A stretch of DNA of 64,000 bases from Gemmobacter megaterium. GTDB taxonomy: Bacteria; Pseudomonadota; Alphaproteobacteria; Rhodobacterales; Rhodobacteraceae. A model generated the notes under the pieces. The model saw nothing but the letters and a program-made list of their open reading frames with translations, made no database searches and was not told the DNA's origin. Positions 8,877-17,505 of the stretch are shown one piece after another (the stretch's first letter is position 1; every line of letters starts with the position of its first letter). Position numbers and translations under genes: made by a program. Location of the stretch: contig NZ_FTOT01000001.1 in assembly GCF_900156815.1 (NCBI RefSeq), forward strand, positions 1 through 64,000, read 5' to 3'.

Positions 8877-9440
8877 ATGACCCATTCCATCAGCCTTCCC
8901 CGGCGCGGCCTCCTGACGGGCCTTGGCGCGACCCTGGCCCTGGCGGCCTGCGGCAACGGCCTTGGATCGCGCGGCGGGGAAACCATCGACGCCCGCGTCG
9001 ATGCCACCCGCGATTTCCTCTTCAACCGCTACCCCGGCACCCGCGATCTGGCCGCCAAAGCCTCGGGTGTGCTGTATATCCCGCTGGTGACCGAGGCGGG
9101 GTTCGGTGTCGGCGGCGGGTTCGGCCGCGGCGCGCTGCGCATCAACAATGTCACTGTGGACTATTATGCCGCTGTCCGTGCCACCATCGGATTCCAGATC
9201 GGCGCGCAGCAATATGCCCATGCGCTGTTCTTCATGACCGAGGAATCGCTGGGGGAATTCCGTCGTGCCGACGGCTGGGCCGTGGGCGCGGACGCCCGCT
9301 ATGCGCTGCCCGACAAGGGCGGCAGCATCGGCAAGGAGAGCACCGAGAACGCCCCTGTCATCGCGCTGGTCTTTGGCCAGTCGGGGCTGATCGCAGGCGC
9401 GACGCTGTCGGGCATCAAATACACCCGTATCATTCCCTGA
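8877..9440 (+). CDS. SYLF/Ysc84-domain lipoprotein
   Basis: The 187-residue protein begins with a twin-arginine-like PRRGLL followed by a lipobox LAAC (cysteine at residue 25), so it is exported and lipidated. The mature part matches the Ysc84/SYLF lipid-binding fold: FNRYPGTRDLAAKASGVLYIP, a glycine-rich GFGVGGGFGRGAL, and the late GLIAGATLSGIKYTRI. Eukaryotic SYLF proteins bind phosphoinositides; the bacterial role is unclear. The start at 8877 is set by the signal sequence and the GGCGGAG ribosome-binding site. It has its own promoter and faces usg. Confidence 0.87.
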   Translation: MTHSISLPRRGLLTGLGATLALAACGNGLGSRGGETIDARVDATRDFLFNRYPGTRDLAAKASGVLYIPLVTEAGFGVGGGFGRGALRINNVTVDYYAAVRATIGFQIGAQQYAHALFFMTEESLGEFRRADGWAVGADARYALPDKGGSIGKESTENAPVIALVFGQSGLIAGATLSGIKYTRIIP

Positions 9441-9497
9441 GACCCGTGGCCGGCGTCGCGCGGCGACCCTTGCGTGCACATCGTGGCAGGCAGTTTT

Positions 9498-9565
9498 GGG
9501 TATTTGGGGCAAGATGAACGGGGAAGACGGCGCTTTTCTTTGCTTTCATCTTGCCTGAAATACCC
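9498..9565. repeat. Inverted pair of an interspersed rhodobacterial-type repeat
   Basis: GGGTATTTGGGGCAAGATGA (from 9498) recurs in reverse orientation at 9545-9565 with two mismatches over 21 bases, separated by 26 bases. A third, single copy lies at 55378-55399. The pair lies between the convergent SYLF and usg genes, so as RNA it forms a long hairpin on either strand and could end transcription from both sides. The bases after it (9570-9630) are rich in G runs and inverted C runs. Confidence 0.7.
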
Positions 9566-9633
9566 ACGGGGATTTTCAAGGGGGGCGTGCCTCCCTTGAA
9601 GCGGGGAGTGCGAGGGGGTGCGCCCCCTCGCGT

Positions 9634-9909
9634 TCAGTGCAGGGTGAATTCGTCGGTGACGTTGCGCCATTCACCGGGGGCGATCAGCTTGCGATGCGTG
9701 AACCGGACCGAATGCAGCGGGCCTTCGATGGTATCCTGCCAGAATTCGATGAAGGCAAACAGCCTGGGATGATCGGGTGCCAGATCATACTCTTGCCAGA
9801 TATAGCTGTTCAGCACGCGCTGATAATCGGGCATCCGGTAGAAGAACTCTGCCGTTGTCAGCCCATAGCCCTTCAGCATCAGTTCGGTTTCGCTTGGATC
9901 GTCGCGCAT
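9634..9909 (-). CDS. usg: Usg family protein
   Basis: This small protein of 91 residues has the Usg hallmark order KGYGLTTAEFFYRMPD, then LNSYIWQEYDLAPDHPRLFAFIEFW and a C-terminal strand about DEFTLH. The family is common in alphaproteobacteria and is sometimes named after aspartate-semialdehyde dehydrogenase neighbours; no biochemical function is established. The start is supported by a strong GGAGGTCAGG ribosome-binding site immediately upstream. It is divergent from gyrA. Confidence 0.9.
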   Translation of the reverse strand: MRDDPSETELMLKGYGLTTAEFFYRMPDYQRVLNSYIWQEYDLAPDHPRLFAFIEFWQDTIEGPLHSVRFTHRKLIAPGEWRNVTDEFTLH

Positions 9910-10030
9910 TCCTGACCTCCGGTTGTGGCCCCCCCTGATCCCATAGTGCCAGATTCGGGTTGTTAATCAATGAAAACAGTATGTTGTCACTACAGGTCGT
10001 TGGCTGCCAGATCCGGCCCGGCTGCTTGCC

Positions 10031-10060
10031 TTGCACCCAAGCCCTTGCATGGTCTATAGT
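10031..10060 (+). promoter_or_regulatory. Predicted promoter of gyrA
   Basis: -35 TTGCAC (10031-10036), 18-base spacer, -10 TATAGT (10055-10060), start near 10067. The 207-base gap between usg and gyrA also contains an AT-rich patch around 9958-9985, unusual for this GC-rich region and a plausible regulator or upstream-element site. Confidence 0.6.
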
Positions 10061-10116
10061 CCGCGCAACCAAATCTGGGGTTGCAAGACCCCCTTCCAGC
10101 CAGAGATCGAGCGAAC

Positions 10117-12846
10117 GTGAACGACCGCCCGGAAGACATTGAAACCGCACCGGAAATGCCGGAGCGCCCCACCCATTCCGGCCCGCAGGTCGATATCTCG
10201 GCCGAAATGCGGACGGCCTATCTGGATTATGCGATGTCGGTCATCGTGTCGCGCGCGATCCCCGATCTGCGCGACGGGCTGAAGCCGGTGCACCGTCGCA
10301 TCCTGTTTTCGATGCATGAAAGCGGCAATACCCACGACAAGCCCTATCGGAAATCGGCGCGACCGGTGGGCGATACGATGGGCAAGTATCACCCACATGG
10401 TGACAGTGCGATCTATGATGCGCTGGTGCGGATGGCGCAGCCGTTTTCCATGTCGCTCAAGCTGTTGGACGGGCAGGGCAACTTCGGCTCGATGGATGGC
10501 GATGCGGCGGCCGCGATGCGCTATACCGAAGTGCGGATGGACAAGCCTGCGGCCTTCCTTCTGGCGGATATCGACAAGAACACCGTTGATTTTCAGGACA
10601 ACTACGATGGCAAGGACCGTGAGCCGGTCGTTCTGCCGGCGCGGTATCCCAACATGCTGGTCAATGGGGCCGAGGGTATCGCCGTCGGCATGGCCACCCG
10701 CATTCCGCCGCACAATCTGGGCGAGGTGATCGACGGCACGCTGGCGCTGATCGAAAATCCCGATCTGTCGACCGAGAGGCTGATGGAGATCATTCCGGCA
10801 CCCGATTTCCCGACGGGGGGGCAGATTCTGGGCCGTTCGGGTGCGCGCAAAGCCTATCTCGACGGGCGCGGCTCGGTGCTGATCCGGGCGAAAACCCGTG
10901 TCGAGGAGGTCCGCAAGGACCGTTTCGCCATTGTCGTGGACGAGGTGCCCTATCAGGTCAACAAGGCCGCGATGATCGAGAAGATCGCGGAACTGGTGCG
11001 CGAGAAGAAGCTGGAAGGCATCGCCGGGGTCGCCGACGAATCCGACCGCATCGGCGTACGCGTGGTGATCGAGTTGAAACGCGATGCCACGCCGGATGTG
11101 GTGTTGAACCAGTTGTTCCGCTTCACCTCGTTGCAGGTCAGCTTCGGGTGCAACATGCTGGCCTTGAACGGCGGGCGCCCCGAGACGCTGGCGCTGCGCG
11201 ATTTTCTGACCCATTTCCTGACCTTCCGCGAGGAAGTGGTGGTGCGCCGCACGGCCTTTGAGCTGAACAAGGCGCGCGATCGCAGCCATGTCCTGTGTGG
11301 TCTGGCCGTTGCCGTATCGAATGTGGACGAAGTGGTGCGGACGATCCGATCCTCTTCCGACGCGGCCGAGGCGCGGGACCGTCTGATGACGCGGCGCTGG
11401 CCCGCCGCCGAGATTGCCGATTACATCCGTCTGGTCGATGATCCGACGCACAAGATGAACGACGACGGCACCTATAACCTGTCGGAAACCCAGGCGCGGG
11501 CCATTCTGGACCTGCGGCTGCAACGCCTGACACAACTGGGCGTGAAGGAAGTCACTGACGAGCTGGAAGAGCTGGCCGCCAGGATCAAGGATTATCTGGC
11601 GATCCTGGGGTCGCGGGACCGGATCATGGCGATCATTTCGGATGAATTGCGCGAGGTGAAGGCGCAATTTGCCGTGCCGCGCCGCACCGAGATCGTCGAA
11701 TGGGGCGGCGATCTGGAAGACGAGGATCTGATCGAGCGTGAGGATATGGTCGTCACCATCACCTCGGGCGGCTATATCAAGCGGACCCCGCTGGCCGAAT
11801 TCCGGTCGCAGCGCCGGGGCGGCAAGGGTCTGGCCTCGATGCAGACCAAAGAGGATGATGTCGTCACCACGCTGTTCGTGGCCAATACCCATACGGCGCT
11901 GTTGTTCTTCACTACCGATGGCATGGTCTATCAGTTGAAATGCTGGCGCCTGCCGCTGGCCGGCCGGACCGCCAAGGGCAAGGCCATCGTCAATATCCTG
12001 CCGATCCAGCCGGGGGTGTCGATCGCCGCGCTGATGCCGGTGGACGCGCCCGAGGTGGAATGGGACAGCCTGCAGATCGTCTTTGCCACATCGGATGGCG
12101 ACGTGCGCCGCAATGCGCTGTCGGATTTCACCAACATCATGCGCAACGGCAAGATTGCCATGAAGCTGCCCGAAGGTGTCAGCCTGGTGAATGCGCGGAT
12201 TGCCGACGAGAATGACGACGTGATGCTTGTCACCCGTCAGGGCAGGGCGATCCGGTTCTCGACCACTGATGTTCGGGTGTTCAAGGGGCGGGATTCCACC
12301 GGGGTGCGGGGCGTGAAGCTGGCGCCGGGTGACAGTGTGGTCTCCATGGCCGTGATCCGCCATTTCGATGCCAGCGCCGAGGAACGGGCCGCCTATCTCA
12401 AGCAGCGCCGCCTGATTGCGGGAACGACTGACGAAGATGTGGCCGATGACGAGGAAGATGCCGTCGAGGCCGGGCAGTTGTCTCCCGAACGCTATGCCGA
12501 AATGTCGGCGGCCGAGGATCTGATCGTGACCGTGACCGCCAAGGGGCTGGGCAAGCTTACGTCCAGCCATGATTATCCGGTACGCGGACGTGCCGGTATC
12601 GGGGTGCGTGCGGCCGATGCGGCGATGCGCGGCGGCCCGCTGGTTGCAGCCTTTCCGGTGGACATGTCGGATCAGGTGATGCTGGTCACGTCCTCGGGGC
12701 AGTCCATCCGTATTCCGGTCGAGGGAATCCGCTTCATGTCGCGTTCGGGCGGTGGGGTCAGGGTGCTGAACCTCAACGGATCCGGCGAGGAAGTGGCATC
12801 GGTTGCCCGTATTGCCGAAGCCGCCGAGGACGACGCCGAGGAATGA
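10117..12846 (+). CDS. gyrA: DNA gyrase subunit A
   Basis: GyrA is the DNA-breaking and rejoining subunit of gyrase. Seen in order: the winged-helix breakage domain with catalytic Tyr about 136 in AMRYTEVRM; the quinolone region [15 protein letters not shown], whose Ser about 97 and Asp about 101 correspond to E. coli Ser83 and Asp87, the sensitive-type residues; and the gyrase-specific GyrA box QRRGGKG, which separates it from ParC, leading into the DNA-wrapping C-terminal blades. The GTG start at 10117 (909 residues) is preferred because the segment upstream of it is not conserved. The chain ends in an acidic tail (EDDAEE). Confidence 0.97.
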   Translation: MNDRPEDIETAPEMPERPTHSGPQVDISAEMRTAYLDYAMSVIVSRAIPDLRDGLKPVHRRILFSMHESGNTHDKPYRKSARPVGDTMGKYHPHGDSAIYDALVRMAQPFSMSLKLLDGQGNFGSMDGDAAAAMRYTEVRMDKPAAFLLADIDKNTVDFQDNYDGKDREPVVLPARYPNMLVNGAEGIAVGMATRIPPHNLGEVIDGTLALIENPDLSTERLMEIIPAPDFPTGGQILGRSGARKAYLDGRGSVLIRAKTRVEEVRKDRFAIVVDEVPYQVNKAAMIEKIAELVREKKLEGIAGVADESDRIGVRVVIELKRDATPDVVLNQLFRFTSLQVSFGCNMLALNGGRPETLALRDFLTHFLTFREEVVVRRTAFELNKARDRSHVLCGLAVAVSNVDEVVRTIRSSSDAAEARDRLMTRRWPAAEIADYIRLVDDPTHKMNDDGTYNLSETQARAILDLRLQRLTQLGVKEVTDELEELAARIKDYLAILGSRDRIMAIISDELREVKAQFAVPRRTEIVEWGGDLEDEDLIEREDMVVTITSGGYIKRTPLAEFRSQRRGGKGLASMQTKEDDVVTTLFVANTHTALLFFTTDGMVYQLKCWRLPLAGRTAKGKAIVNILPIQPGVSIAALMPVDAPEVEWDSLQIVFATSDGDVRRNALSDFTNIMRNGKIAMKLPEGVSLVNARIADENDDVMLVTRQGRAIRFSTTDVRVFKGRDSTGVRGVKLAPGDSVVSMAVIRHFDASAEERAAYLKQRRLIAGTTDEDVADDEEDAVEAGQLSPERYAEMSAAEDLIVTVTAKGLGKLTSSHDYPVRGRAGIGVRAADAAMRGGPLVAAFPVDMSDQVMLVTSSGQSIRIPVEGIRFMSRSGGGVRVLNLNGSGEEVASVARIAEAAEDDAEE

Positions 12847-12852
12847 TCGCGG

Positions 12853-12878
12853 GCCCTGCACCGGCACTGGTGCAGGGC
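12853..12878 (+). terminator. Stem-loop after gyrA
   Basis: A perfect 10-base-pair stem GCCCTGCACC/GGTGCAGGGC with a 6-base loop lies 7 bases after the gyrA stop. No T-run follows, so it may need Rho or act as a 3' protecting structure. Confidence 0.5.
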
Positions 12879-12915
12879 TCCCGCCCTCCCCATATCGCGG
12901 GGCAGGAGGTACCGG

Positions 12916-13494
12916 ATGGACGGTGACGATTTTGCAAGGGTGGCCTATCTGATCCTGCTGGGGTCTGCGGTTGGCGGCTGGTTGATCGTGGAAAGCCGGG
13001 GGCGGATGGGGCAGATGGCCCGTCAGGCCCTGGCGTGGCTGCTGATCGTGGTTGGGCTTGCGGCAGGCTATGGGCTGTGGACCGATTTCGACCTCAGATC
13101 CCCGCAGCAGGCCGTCCTTCGGCAGGATGGCCAAATCGTGGTGGCCCGCGCGCCGGATGACCATTTCTATCTGACGCTGGATATTGGCGGGACGCCGGTG
13201 CGGTTCATGGTCGATACCGGGGCCACGAATATCGTGCTCTCGGACCATGATACCGACAGGCTTGGAATCGACCGGCGGGGACTTGCGTTCCTGGGCACCG
13301 CACAGACGGCGAATGGCGTGATCCGCACCGCCCGTATCCCGCTGCGCGATATCCGGCTGGAAGGCGAGCCCTTGGGCGATATGCCGGCATGGGTCGGGGA
13401 TGGGCCGCTTGGCATATCCCTGCTGGGCATGGATTTCCTGAACCGCTTTCAAAAGGTTGAGATGTCGCGGGACCGGCTGGTGCTCAGCCGCTGA
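12916..13494 (+). CDS. Membrane-anchored retropepsin-like aspartic protease (TIGR02281 type)
   Basis: The 192-residue protein has one or two N-terminal membrane helices (residues about 8-26 and 38-55) followed by a single retropepsin domain. The active-site motif is FMVDTGATNIVLS with catalytic Asp about 100. The GMDFLNRF motif near the C-terminus is the usual partner hydrophobic segment. Family members work as homodimers, one aspartate per subunit. The domain should face the periplasm if the helices orient normally. A good AGGAGGT ribosome-binding site fixes the start. Substrate unknown. Confidence 0.88.
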   Translation: MDGDDFARVAYLILLGSAVGGWLIVESRGRMGQMARQALAWLLIVVGLAAGYGLWTDFDLRSPQQAVLRQDGQIVVARAPDDHFYLTLDIGGTPVRFMVDTGATNIVLSDHDTDRLGIDRRGLAFLGTAQTANGVIRTARIPLRDIRLEGEPLGDMPAWVGDGPLGISLLGMDFLNRFQKVEMSRDRLVLSR

Positions 13495-13575
13495 CCTCGG
13501 ACGAGGGGTGCGGCGGTTCGTTGGGCGGCCAGACGGGGTGTTGCAAATGTTCCCCTTTTGTTTTTATGCTGCGCC

Positions 13576-14667
13576 ATGGCCGATGCGACGATCCCCGCGA
13601 ATCTGCGCCTGCGCGCCCGAGGCGCCGGGTCGAACGCCTCCGGGCGGTTCGAGCGGGAGTTGCGCGAACGGTTCGAGGATGGCTGGGACATCCCCGAGGA
13701 CGCGCGCCCGCTGACCACCCATGTCCGGCTGGAGAGCCCGCGATCCGCATTGGTCTATAACCAGTCGCCGGATCTGTATTTCGATCGGTCGATCAACCCC
13801 TATCGCGGATGCGAACATGGCTGCATCTACTGCTTTGCCCGCCCGACCCACGCCTATCTGGGCTTGTCGCCGGGGCTGGATTTCGAAACGCAGTTGATCG
13901 CCCGGCCGGGTATCGGCGCGGTGCTGGACCGGGAATTGCGCCGCAGGGCCTATGCGCCGGCCCCGATCGGCATCGGGACGAATACCGATCCGTATCAACC
14001 CTGCGAGGTGCGCTACCGTGTCATGCGTGAGGTGCTGGAGGTGCTGGCGGCCTTTCGCCACCCGGTTGGCATCACGACAAAGGGCACGCTGGTCGAGCGG
14101 GATCTGGATCTTCTGGCGCCAATGGCGGCGCAGGGGCTGGCGGGGGTCGGGGTTTCGCTGACCACGCTTGACCCCGCGCTGTCGCGTCGGCTGGAACCCC
14201 GCGCCCCGGCCCCGGCCCGGCGGCTGGAAACCATCCGCCGCCTGACCCAGGCCGGTGTGCCGGTGCGCGCGATGATCGCGCCCGTGGTGCCTGGGCTGAC
14301 CGATCACGAGTTGGAAAGCCTGCTGGCCGCCGCCGCCGAGGCGGGGGCGCGCAATGCCAGCTACATTGCGCTGCGTTTGCCGCGCGAGGTGGCGGGCCTG
14401 TTCCGCGACTGGCTGGAGGTGCATGAGCCTGGCAAGGCCGCCCATGTGATGGGGCGCGTTCGTGAAATGCATGGCGGACAGGACTATGACCCGCAGTTCG
14501 GTGCGCGGATGAAGGGGCGGGGCATCTGGGCCGATCTTCTGGCGCGTCGCTTTGCTGCGGCGATCCGACGGCTGGGCCTGACCGCGCCGCGCGCCACGCT
14601 GCGGTGTGATCTGTTCCGCCCGCCCGCGCGTCCGGGGGATCAACTGGGATTGTTCGACGCCTTGTGA
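13576..14667 (+). CDS. PA0069-type radical SAM protein
   Basis: The 363-residue chain has a radical SAM cluster motif CEHGCIYC (Cys about 79, 83 and 86) within YRGCEHGCIYCFARPTHAYLG, typical of the PA0069/SplB-like branch. GTNTDPYQPCE, TTKGTLVERD and VSLTTLDPALSRRLEPRAP follow in the TIM barrel. Members resemble spore photoproduct lyase but occur in non-sporulating bacteria, and their substrate is not established. The ATG at 13576 is preferred to an in-frame start 6 codons upstream that adds a short hydrophobic stub. Confidence 0.9.
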   Translation: MADATIPANLRLRARGAGSNASGRFERELRERFEDGWDIPEDARPLTTHVRLESPRSALVYNQSPDLYFDRSINPYRGCEHGCIYCFARPTHAYLGLSPGLDFETQLIARPGIGAVLDRELRRRAYAPAPIGIGTNTDPYQPCEVRYRVMREVLEVLAAFRHPVGITTKGTLVERDLDLLAPMAAQGLAGVGVSLTTLDPALSRRLEPRAPAPARRLETIRRLTQAGVPVRAMIAPVVPGLTDHELESLLAAAAEAGARNASYIALRLPREVAGLFRDWLEVHEPGKAAHVMGRVREMHGGQDYDPQFGARMKGRGIWADLLARRFAAAIRRLGLTAPRATLRCDLFRPPARPGDQLGLFDAL

Positions 14668-14754
14668 TCGCTGGGGCGGCGCGCGGAACCGCTGCTGACC
14701 GGGTTGTGACATCTGGCCGTCCCTCGGGCTTTGACCCCAGGGTCGGTGGCGTGT

Positions 14755-17337
14755 ATGGAAATGGTTCAGGCCATTCGGGGGTTTTGGCGCGTGTTCCGGT
14801 TCATCGGCTCGTTCTTCGGGGCCATCTTCACCTTTGTCACCCTTGGCGTGCTGGCAAGCGCGCTTATGGTGGGTGGCGTCTTGTGGTTTTATGCGCGCGA
14901 TCTGCCCAGCCACGAGTCGCTGGCGCAATACACCCCGCCCACGATCAGCCGGATCTATTCGTCCGAAGGCCGGATCATCGACGAATTCGCCCACGAGCGT
15001 CGGCTGTACACGCCCATCGAGGATGTGCCGGCGATCGTCAAACAGGCGTTTGTCGCGGCAGAGGACCAGAATTTCTATACCCACAAGGGCTATGACGCCA
15101 AAGGCATGGTCGCGGCTGCGGTCGAGGCGGTGGCCACCCGTGGCCAGCGGGTGCGCGGTGCCTCTACGATCACCCAGCAGGTGATGAAGAACTTCCTGCT
15201 GGGCGGCGAGCGCACGGGCGAGCGCAAGATCAAGGAAATCATCCTCGCCACCCGGATCGAGGAAACGCTGTCCAAGGACAAGATCCTTGAGCTGTATCTG
15301 AACGAGATTTTCCTTGGCCAGAATTCCTATGGCGTCGCGGCCGCAGCTCAGACCTATTTCAACAAGCCGCTGCACGATCTCCGGCTTGAAGAGGCCGCCG
15401 TCCTGGCAAGCCTTCCGACCCAGCCGTCGAACTTTCACCCCGTGCGCAACCGTGACCGCCTGCTGGAACGGCGCGGCTATGTGCTGCGGCGGATGTTCGA
15501 GGATGGCTATATCACCCGCAGCCAGGTTGACGATGCCCTCGCCTCGCCGCTCAGCACGGTGCAGGCGGGCGATTATGCTTCGTTCCGCTCTGCCATGCCG
15601 CCGCGCGATTATTTCACCGATGAGATCCGCCGCCAGTTGTCGTCCAGCTTTGGCGAGCAGGAGTTCTTTGGCGGTGGCCTGACCATCCGTGCGACGGTTG
15701 ATCCCGACATGCAGCAGATCGCCGCCAAGGCACTGCGCGACGGGCTGGAGAAATACGACCGCAACCTTGGTATCTGGCGCGGCACCCGTGCGACGCTGGA
15801 TCCCGGCCTGTTGGGCGACGAAACCAGATGGCGCGAGGAACTGGCCCGGCTGGAACTGCCGCGCGATATCGACGGCTGGTTCGCCGCCGTTGTGCTGGAC
15901 ACCGAGGGGAACACAGCCCGCATCGGGATCGAAGGGGTCGAAGGCACCGATCACGCCATTCCCGCCAATGACGTGACCTGGGCGCGCAAGCGTCTGGCCA
16001 ATGGCCGGCTGGGCAACAAGGCCCGCGTGCCGTCGGATCTGCTGGATGTGGGCGATGTCGTGCTGGTGCGCGCCGTGACCAACACCAACGGCGAGTTTCA
16101 GCGCTGGTCCCTGCGCCAAGTGCCCGAGATTCAGGGCGCCTTCATGGCGATGGATGTGAATACGGGCCGCGTGATTTCCATGCAGGGCGGGTTCTCGTAT
16201 CAGGACACGGTGTTCAACCGCGCCACCCAGGCCCAGCGCCAGCCCGGTTCCAGCTTCAAGCCGTTTGTCTATGCCGCAGCACTGGACAACGGGTTCAGCC
16301 CGGCCACCATCGTGGTGGACGCCCCGATCGAGGTGAACACGCCTCAGGGCCTGTGGAAGCCGAAGAACGCGTCGAACCGCTTTTATGGTCCGACCCCGGT
16401 GCGCACGGGGATCGAACAGTCGCGCAACCTGATGACCGTACGCATCGCCCAGGAACTGGGGATGGATACCGTGGCCGCCTATGCGGAACGCTTTGGCGTC
16501 TATAACCGCATGGGGGCCTATCTGGCGAATGCGCTGGGGGCCGAGGAAACGACGCTGTTCAAGATGGTCGCGGCCTATGCCATGTTCGCCAATGGTGGCG
16601 AACGGGTGGAACCCACGCTGGTGGACCGCGTGCAAGACCGCTGGGGCCGTACCGTCTATCGCCACGATCAGCGCGAATGCGCGGAGTGCCGGCTTGCCAG
16701 CCTGGATCCGGGTGCCGCTCCGCGCATCGTTGCCAAGCGCGAGCGGGTGATGGATGCCATCACCGCCTATCAGTTGACCTCGATGATGGAAGGCGCGATC
16801 CAGCGCGGCACCGGGCGCGGCATTTCGGTGGGCGCCCCGGTCGCAGGCAAGACAGGCACCACGAATGACGCCAAGGATGTCTGGTTCGTCGGCTATACGT
16901 CCAACATCGTTGCGGGATGCTACATCGGGTATGATCAGCCGCGCAGCCTTGGCAGCGCCTCTGGTGGCGGCATGTGTGGCCCGGTGTTTACCGAATTCAT
17001 GCGCGAGGCGGTGAAGAAATACGGCGGAACCCGGTTCAAGGTGCCACCGGGCGGCTACTGGGTAAAGGTGGACCGTTTCACCGGGACGCGCCTGCCGGAC
17101 AATGCCGGGGGCGAAAACGTGATCGCCGAGTATTTCCGCGAAGGCCAGGAAGACCTGTATGGCTTTGGCATGATGGTGGACGGCGGCTTTGCAATGGGCT
17201 CGAACCTGCCGCTCTTTGCCTATGGCGAGACCGATGGTTCCGAAGCCACCACAACGGTGACGACGGCCAGCGGCAAGACGCGGGCGATCCCGAAGAAGGC
17301 CGATTTCGGCACGGTATCATCGGGCGGCCTGTACTAG
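14755..17337 (+). CDS. mrcA: Penicillin-binding protein 1A (bifunctional peptidoglycan synthase)
   Basis: Class A PBPs polymerise glycan strands and crosslink them in the periplasm. This 860-residue protein has one N-terminal transmembrane anchor (about residues 22-45). The GT51 glycosyltransferase domain has catalytic Glu about 103 in AAEDQNFYTHKG and RGASTITQQ. The transpeptidase domain has S499-x-x-K502 (GSSFK), S556-R-N558 and K699-TGT. An inserted OB-like region (about residues 310-420) lies between the two domains, as in PBP1A. Two in-frame ATGs, 14755 and 14761, are equally possible. The C-terminal tail beyond the transpeptidase is long and Thr/Lys-rich. Confidence 0.95.
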   Translation: MEMVQAIRGFWRVFRFIGSFFGAIFTFVTLGVLASALMVGGVLWFYARDLPSHESLAQYTPPTISRIYSSEGRIIDEFAHERRLYTPIEDVPAIVKQAFVAAEDQNFYTHKGYDAKGMVAAAVEAVATRGQRVRGASTITQQVMKNFLLGGERTGERKIKEIILATRIEETLSKDKILELYLNEIFLGQNSYGVAAAAQTYFNKPLHDLRLEEAAVLASLPTQPSNFHPVRNRDRLLERRGYVLRRMFEDGYITRSQVDDALASPLSTVQAGDYASFRSAMPPRDYFTDEIRRQLSSSFGEQEFFGGGLTIRATVDPDMQQIAAKALRDGLEKYDRNLGIWRGTRATLDPGLLGDETRWREELARLELPRDIDGWFAAVVLDTEGNTARIGIEGVEGTDHAIPANDVTWARKRLANGRLGNKARVPSDLLDVGDVVLVRAVTNTNGEFQRWSLRQVPEIQGAFMAMDVNTGRVISMQGGFSYQDTVFNRATQAQRQPGSSFKPFVYAAALDNGFSPATIVVDAPIEVNTPQGLWKPKNASNRFYGPTPVRTGIEQSRNLMTVRIAQELGMDTVAAYAERFGVYNRMGAYLANALGAEETTLFKMVAAYAMFANGGERVEPTLVDRVQDRWGRTVYRHDQRECAECRLASLDPGAAPRIVAKRERVMDAITAYQLTSMMEGAIQRGTGRGISVGAPVAGKTGTTNDAKDVWFVGYTSNIVAGCYIGYDQPRSLGSASGGGMCGPVFTEFMREAVKKYGGTRFKVPPGGYWVKVDRFTGTRLPDNAGGENVIAEYFREGQEDLYGFGMMVDGGFAMGSNLPLFAYGETDGSEATTTVTTASGKTRAIPKKADFGTVSSGGLY

Positions 17338-17345
17338 CGTCACTC

Positions 17346-17379
17346 GGGCATTCCCTGCCGCACAGGGCCGGGCATTCCC
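17346..17379. repeat. Direct repeat GGGCATTCCC upstream of the RTX gene
   Basis: Two exact copies of GGGCATTCCC lie at 17346-17355 and 17370-17379, starts 24 bases apart, just after the PBP1A stop. Each half is itself partly dyad-symmetric (GGG...CCC), as protein-binding sites often are. Confidence 0.5.
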
Positions 17380-17394
17380 GTCCGATGGGTAAAA

Positions 17395-17444
17395 GCCATA
17401 TTTCTGCCATATTTAATCGCCGCGGGCTTGATCCCGTGGCGATT
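17395..17444. promoter_or_regulatory. Helically phased direct repeats and a large inverted repeat upstream of the RTX gene
   Basis: GCCATATTT occurs at 17395-17403 and again at 17406-17414, 11 bases apart (one helical turn). Directly after it comes a 12-base-pair inverted repeat AATCGCCGCGGG/CCCGTGGCGATT (17415-17426 and 17433-17444, one G-T pair, 6-base loop). This could be an operator region for the RTX gene or the terminator of the PBP1A gene; the AT-rich repeats favour an operator. Confidence 0.45.
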
Positions 17445-17505
17445 CGGTTCCACCCTGTCCGGCGGTGAGGCGGGTTTCCGCCATGATATGGGACTTGGGG
17501 TTGTC

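Noticed and set aside
10054-13452. Open frame of about 1130 codons antisense to gyrA and the retropepsin
   Set aside because: No start context, no motif, fully covered by two well-identified sense genes.
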